From contig DAOVKO010000132.1 in the NCBI GenBank assembly GCA_030631725.1, forward strand, positions 1 through 6,252: a DNA stretch of 6,252 nt, written 5' to 3'. Made by a program: the position numbers and the translations under genes. This DNA comes from Actinomycetes bacterium. Lineage in GTDB: Bacteria > Planctomycetota > Phycisphaerae > JAACET01. Position 1 is the stretch's first letter; each line of letters begins with the position of its first letter. Shown here one piece after another: positions 5,893-6,252 of the stretch. Under the pieces are notes generated by a model. That model was given only the letters and a program-made list of their open reading frames with translations. It had not been told where the DNA came from and did no database searches.

Positions 5893-6252
5893 TCAGTGTA
5901 CGTCGTCTTGGTCCTGGTGCAGTTGGCTAATAATGGCAGGCGTGGCGGAGGTCCCGAGGCGCTGGGCGCCGGCCTCGATCATAGCCAAGGCAGTCCGCGT
6001 GTCGCGTATGCCTCCGGCGGCTTTGACCTTCATGCCGGCTGCGTGCTTAGCCAACAGCCTCACGTCTTGGAGGCTTGCCCCGCCGGCGGGATGAGTGCCG
6101 GTGGAAGTTTTGACAAAATCGGCGCCGGCATTTGCAGCTAAGCGACAGCCGAGGATTTTTTGTTCGGTGGTTAGAGCGGCGGTCTCCAGGATGACCTTGA
6201 GGAGCTTATCCGCTGACGCGGTGTGGACGGCTTCGGCCAGCGCGGCGATCTC
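5893..6252 (-). CDS. deoC: Deoxyribose-phosphate aldolase (DeoC), C-terminal part
   Basis: The gene runs off the right edge; 119 C-terminal residues are present, roughly the last half of a family of about 220-260. DeoC is a cytoplasmic class I aldolase that splits 2-deoxyribose 5-phosphate into acetaldehyde and glyceraldehyde 3-phosphate, the last step of deoxynucleoside breakdown. The fragment has LKVILETAALT (18-28), then ADFVKTSTGTHPAGGAS (44-60), where K48 is the Schiff-base lysine (K167 in E. coli), then VKAAGGIRD (76-84), where K77 is the proton-relay lysine (K201 in E. coli), and AGAQRLGTSA for phosphate binding. The catalytic residues in this part are intact. The gene is convergent with the TPR gene, with the MITE-like element between them. 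No other deo gene is in view, and its promoter lies outside the window. Confidence 0.93.
   Translation of the reverse strand, partial: EIAALAEAVHTASADKLLKVILETAALTTEQKILGCRLAANAGADFVKTSTGTHPAGGASLQDVRLLAKHAAGMKVKAAGGIRDTRTALAMIEAGAQRLGTSATPAIISQLHQDQDDVH

Noticed and set aside
5878..6141. 87-codon plus-strand frame at the right edge
   Set aside because: It is antisense to deoC, which keeps both catalytic lysines.
1..6252. CRISPR arrays, tRNA or rRNA genes, defence systems
   Set aside because: I found no regularly spaced direct repeats, no tRNA-like cloverleaf ends and no defence-related domains other than the uncertain DUF4160/DUF2442 pair.

Overview
The window looks like an ordinary bacterial chromosome segment, mostly GC-rich, with housekeeping enzymes, two small inverted-repeat insertions and one AT-rich accessory patch. 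The lineage cannot be fixed. The mix of a sugar isomerase-like gene, a SPASM radical SAM enzyme, nadB, a long TPR protein and deoC, separated by dispersed fold-back repeats, would suit an uncultured anaerobe-type lineage such as a Phycisphaerae-like planctomycete. That placement is inference only.

Layout, left to right. (1) Bases 2-289 (+): C-terminal end of an L-fucose/L-arabinose isomerase-fold protein. (2) Bases 299-465: a 167-bp MITE-like element with near-perfect terminal inverted repeats and a possible CTAG target duplication. It lies between gene 1 and the next gene and artificially extends that gene's reading frame. (3) About 545-2041 (+): a radical SAM/SPASM enzyme of the NirJ/AhbC/PqqE-like class, substrate unknown. 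(4) Bases 2050-3684 (-): complete L-aspartate oxidase, nadB, convergent with the radical SAM gene at an 8-bp gap, with a strong sigma-70-type promoter at 3750-3778. (5) Bases 3905-4357 (+): an AT-rich patch holding a broken DUF4160 gene (one frameshift and one in-frame TGA) that overlaps an intact DUF2442 gene. This is the usual order of a putative toxin-antitoxin-like pair. (6) Bases 4381-5694 (+): a soluble protein made almost wholly of about 11-12 TPR repeats. (7) Bases 5739-5870: a second MITE-like element, about 120 bp plus a 6-bp TAAATA direct repeat on each side. It carries two tetraloop hairpins, the first followed by seven T, so it probably terminates the TPR transcript. (8) Bases 5893-6252 (-): C-terminal third or more of deoxyribose-phosphate aldolase, deoC.

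The genes do not form one pathway. NadB starts de novo NAD synthesis, DeoC degrades deoxynucleosides, and the isomerase-like gene is probably in sugar metabolism. No nadA/nadC, deoA/deoD or precursor peptide for the SPASM enzyme is visible. No convincing new multi-gene system was found. The most notable items are the two short mobile-type elements, the decayed DUF4160 partner that was too broken to appear as one reading frame, and the radical SAM gene whose start is obscured by the upstream insertion.
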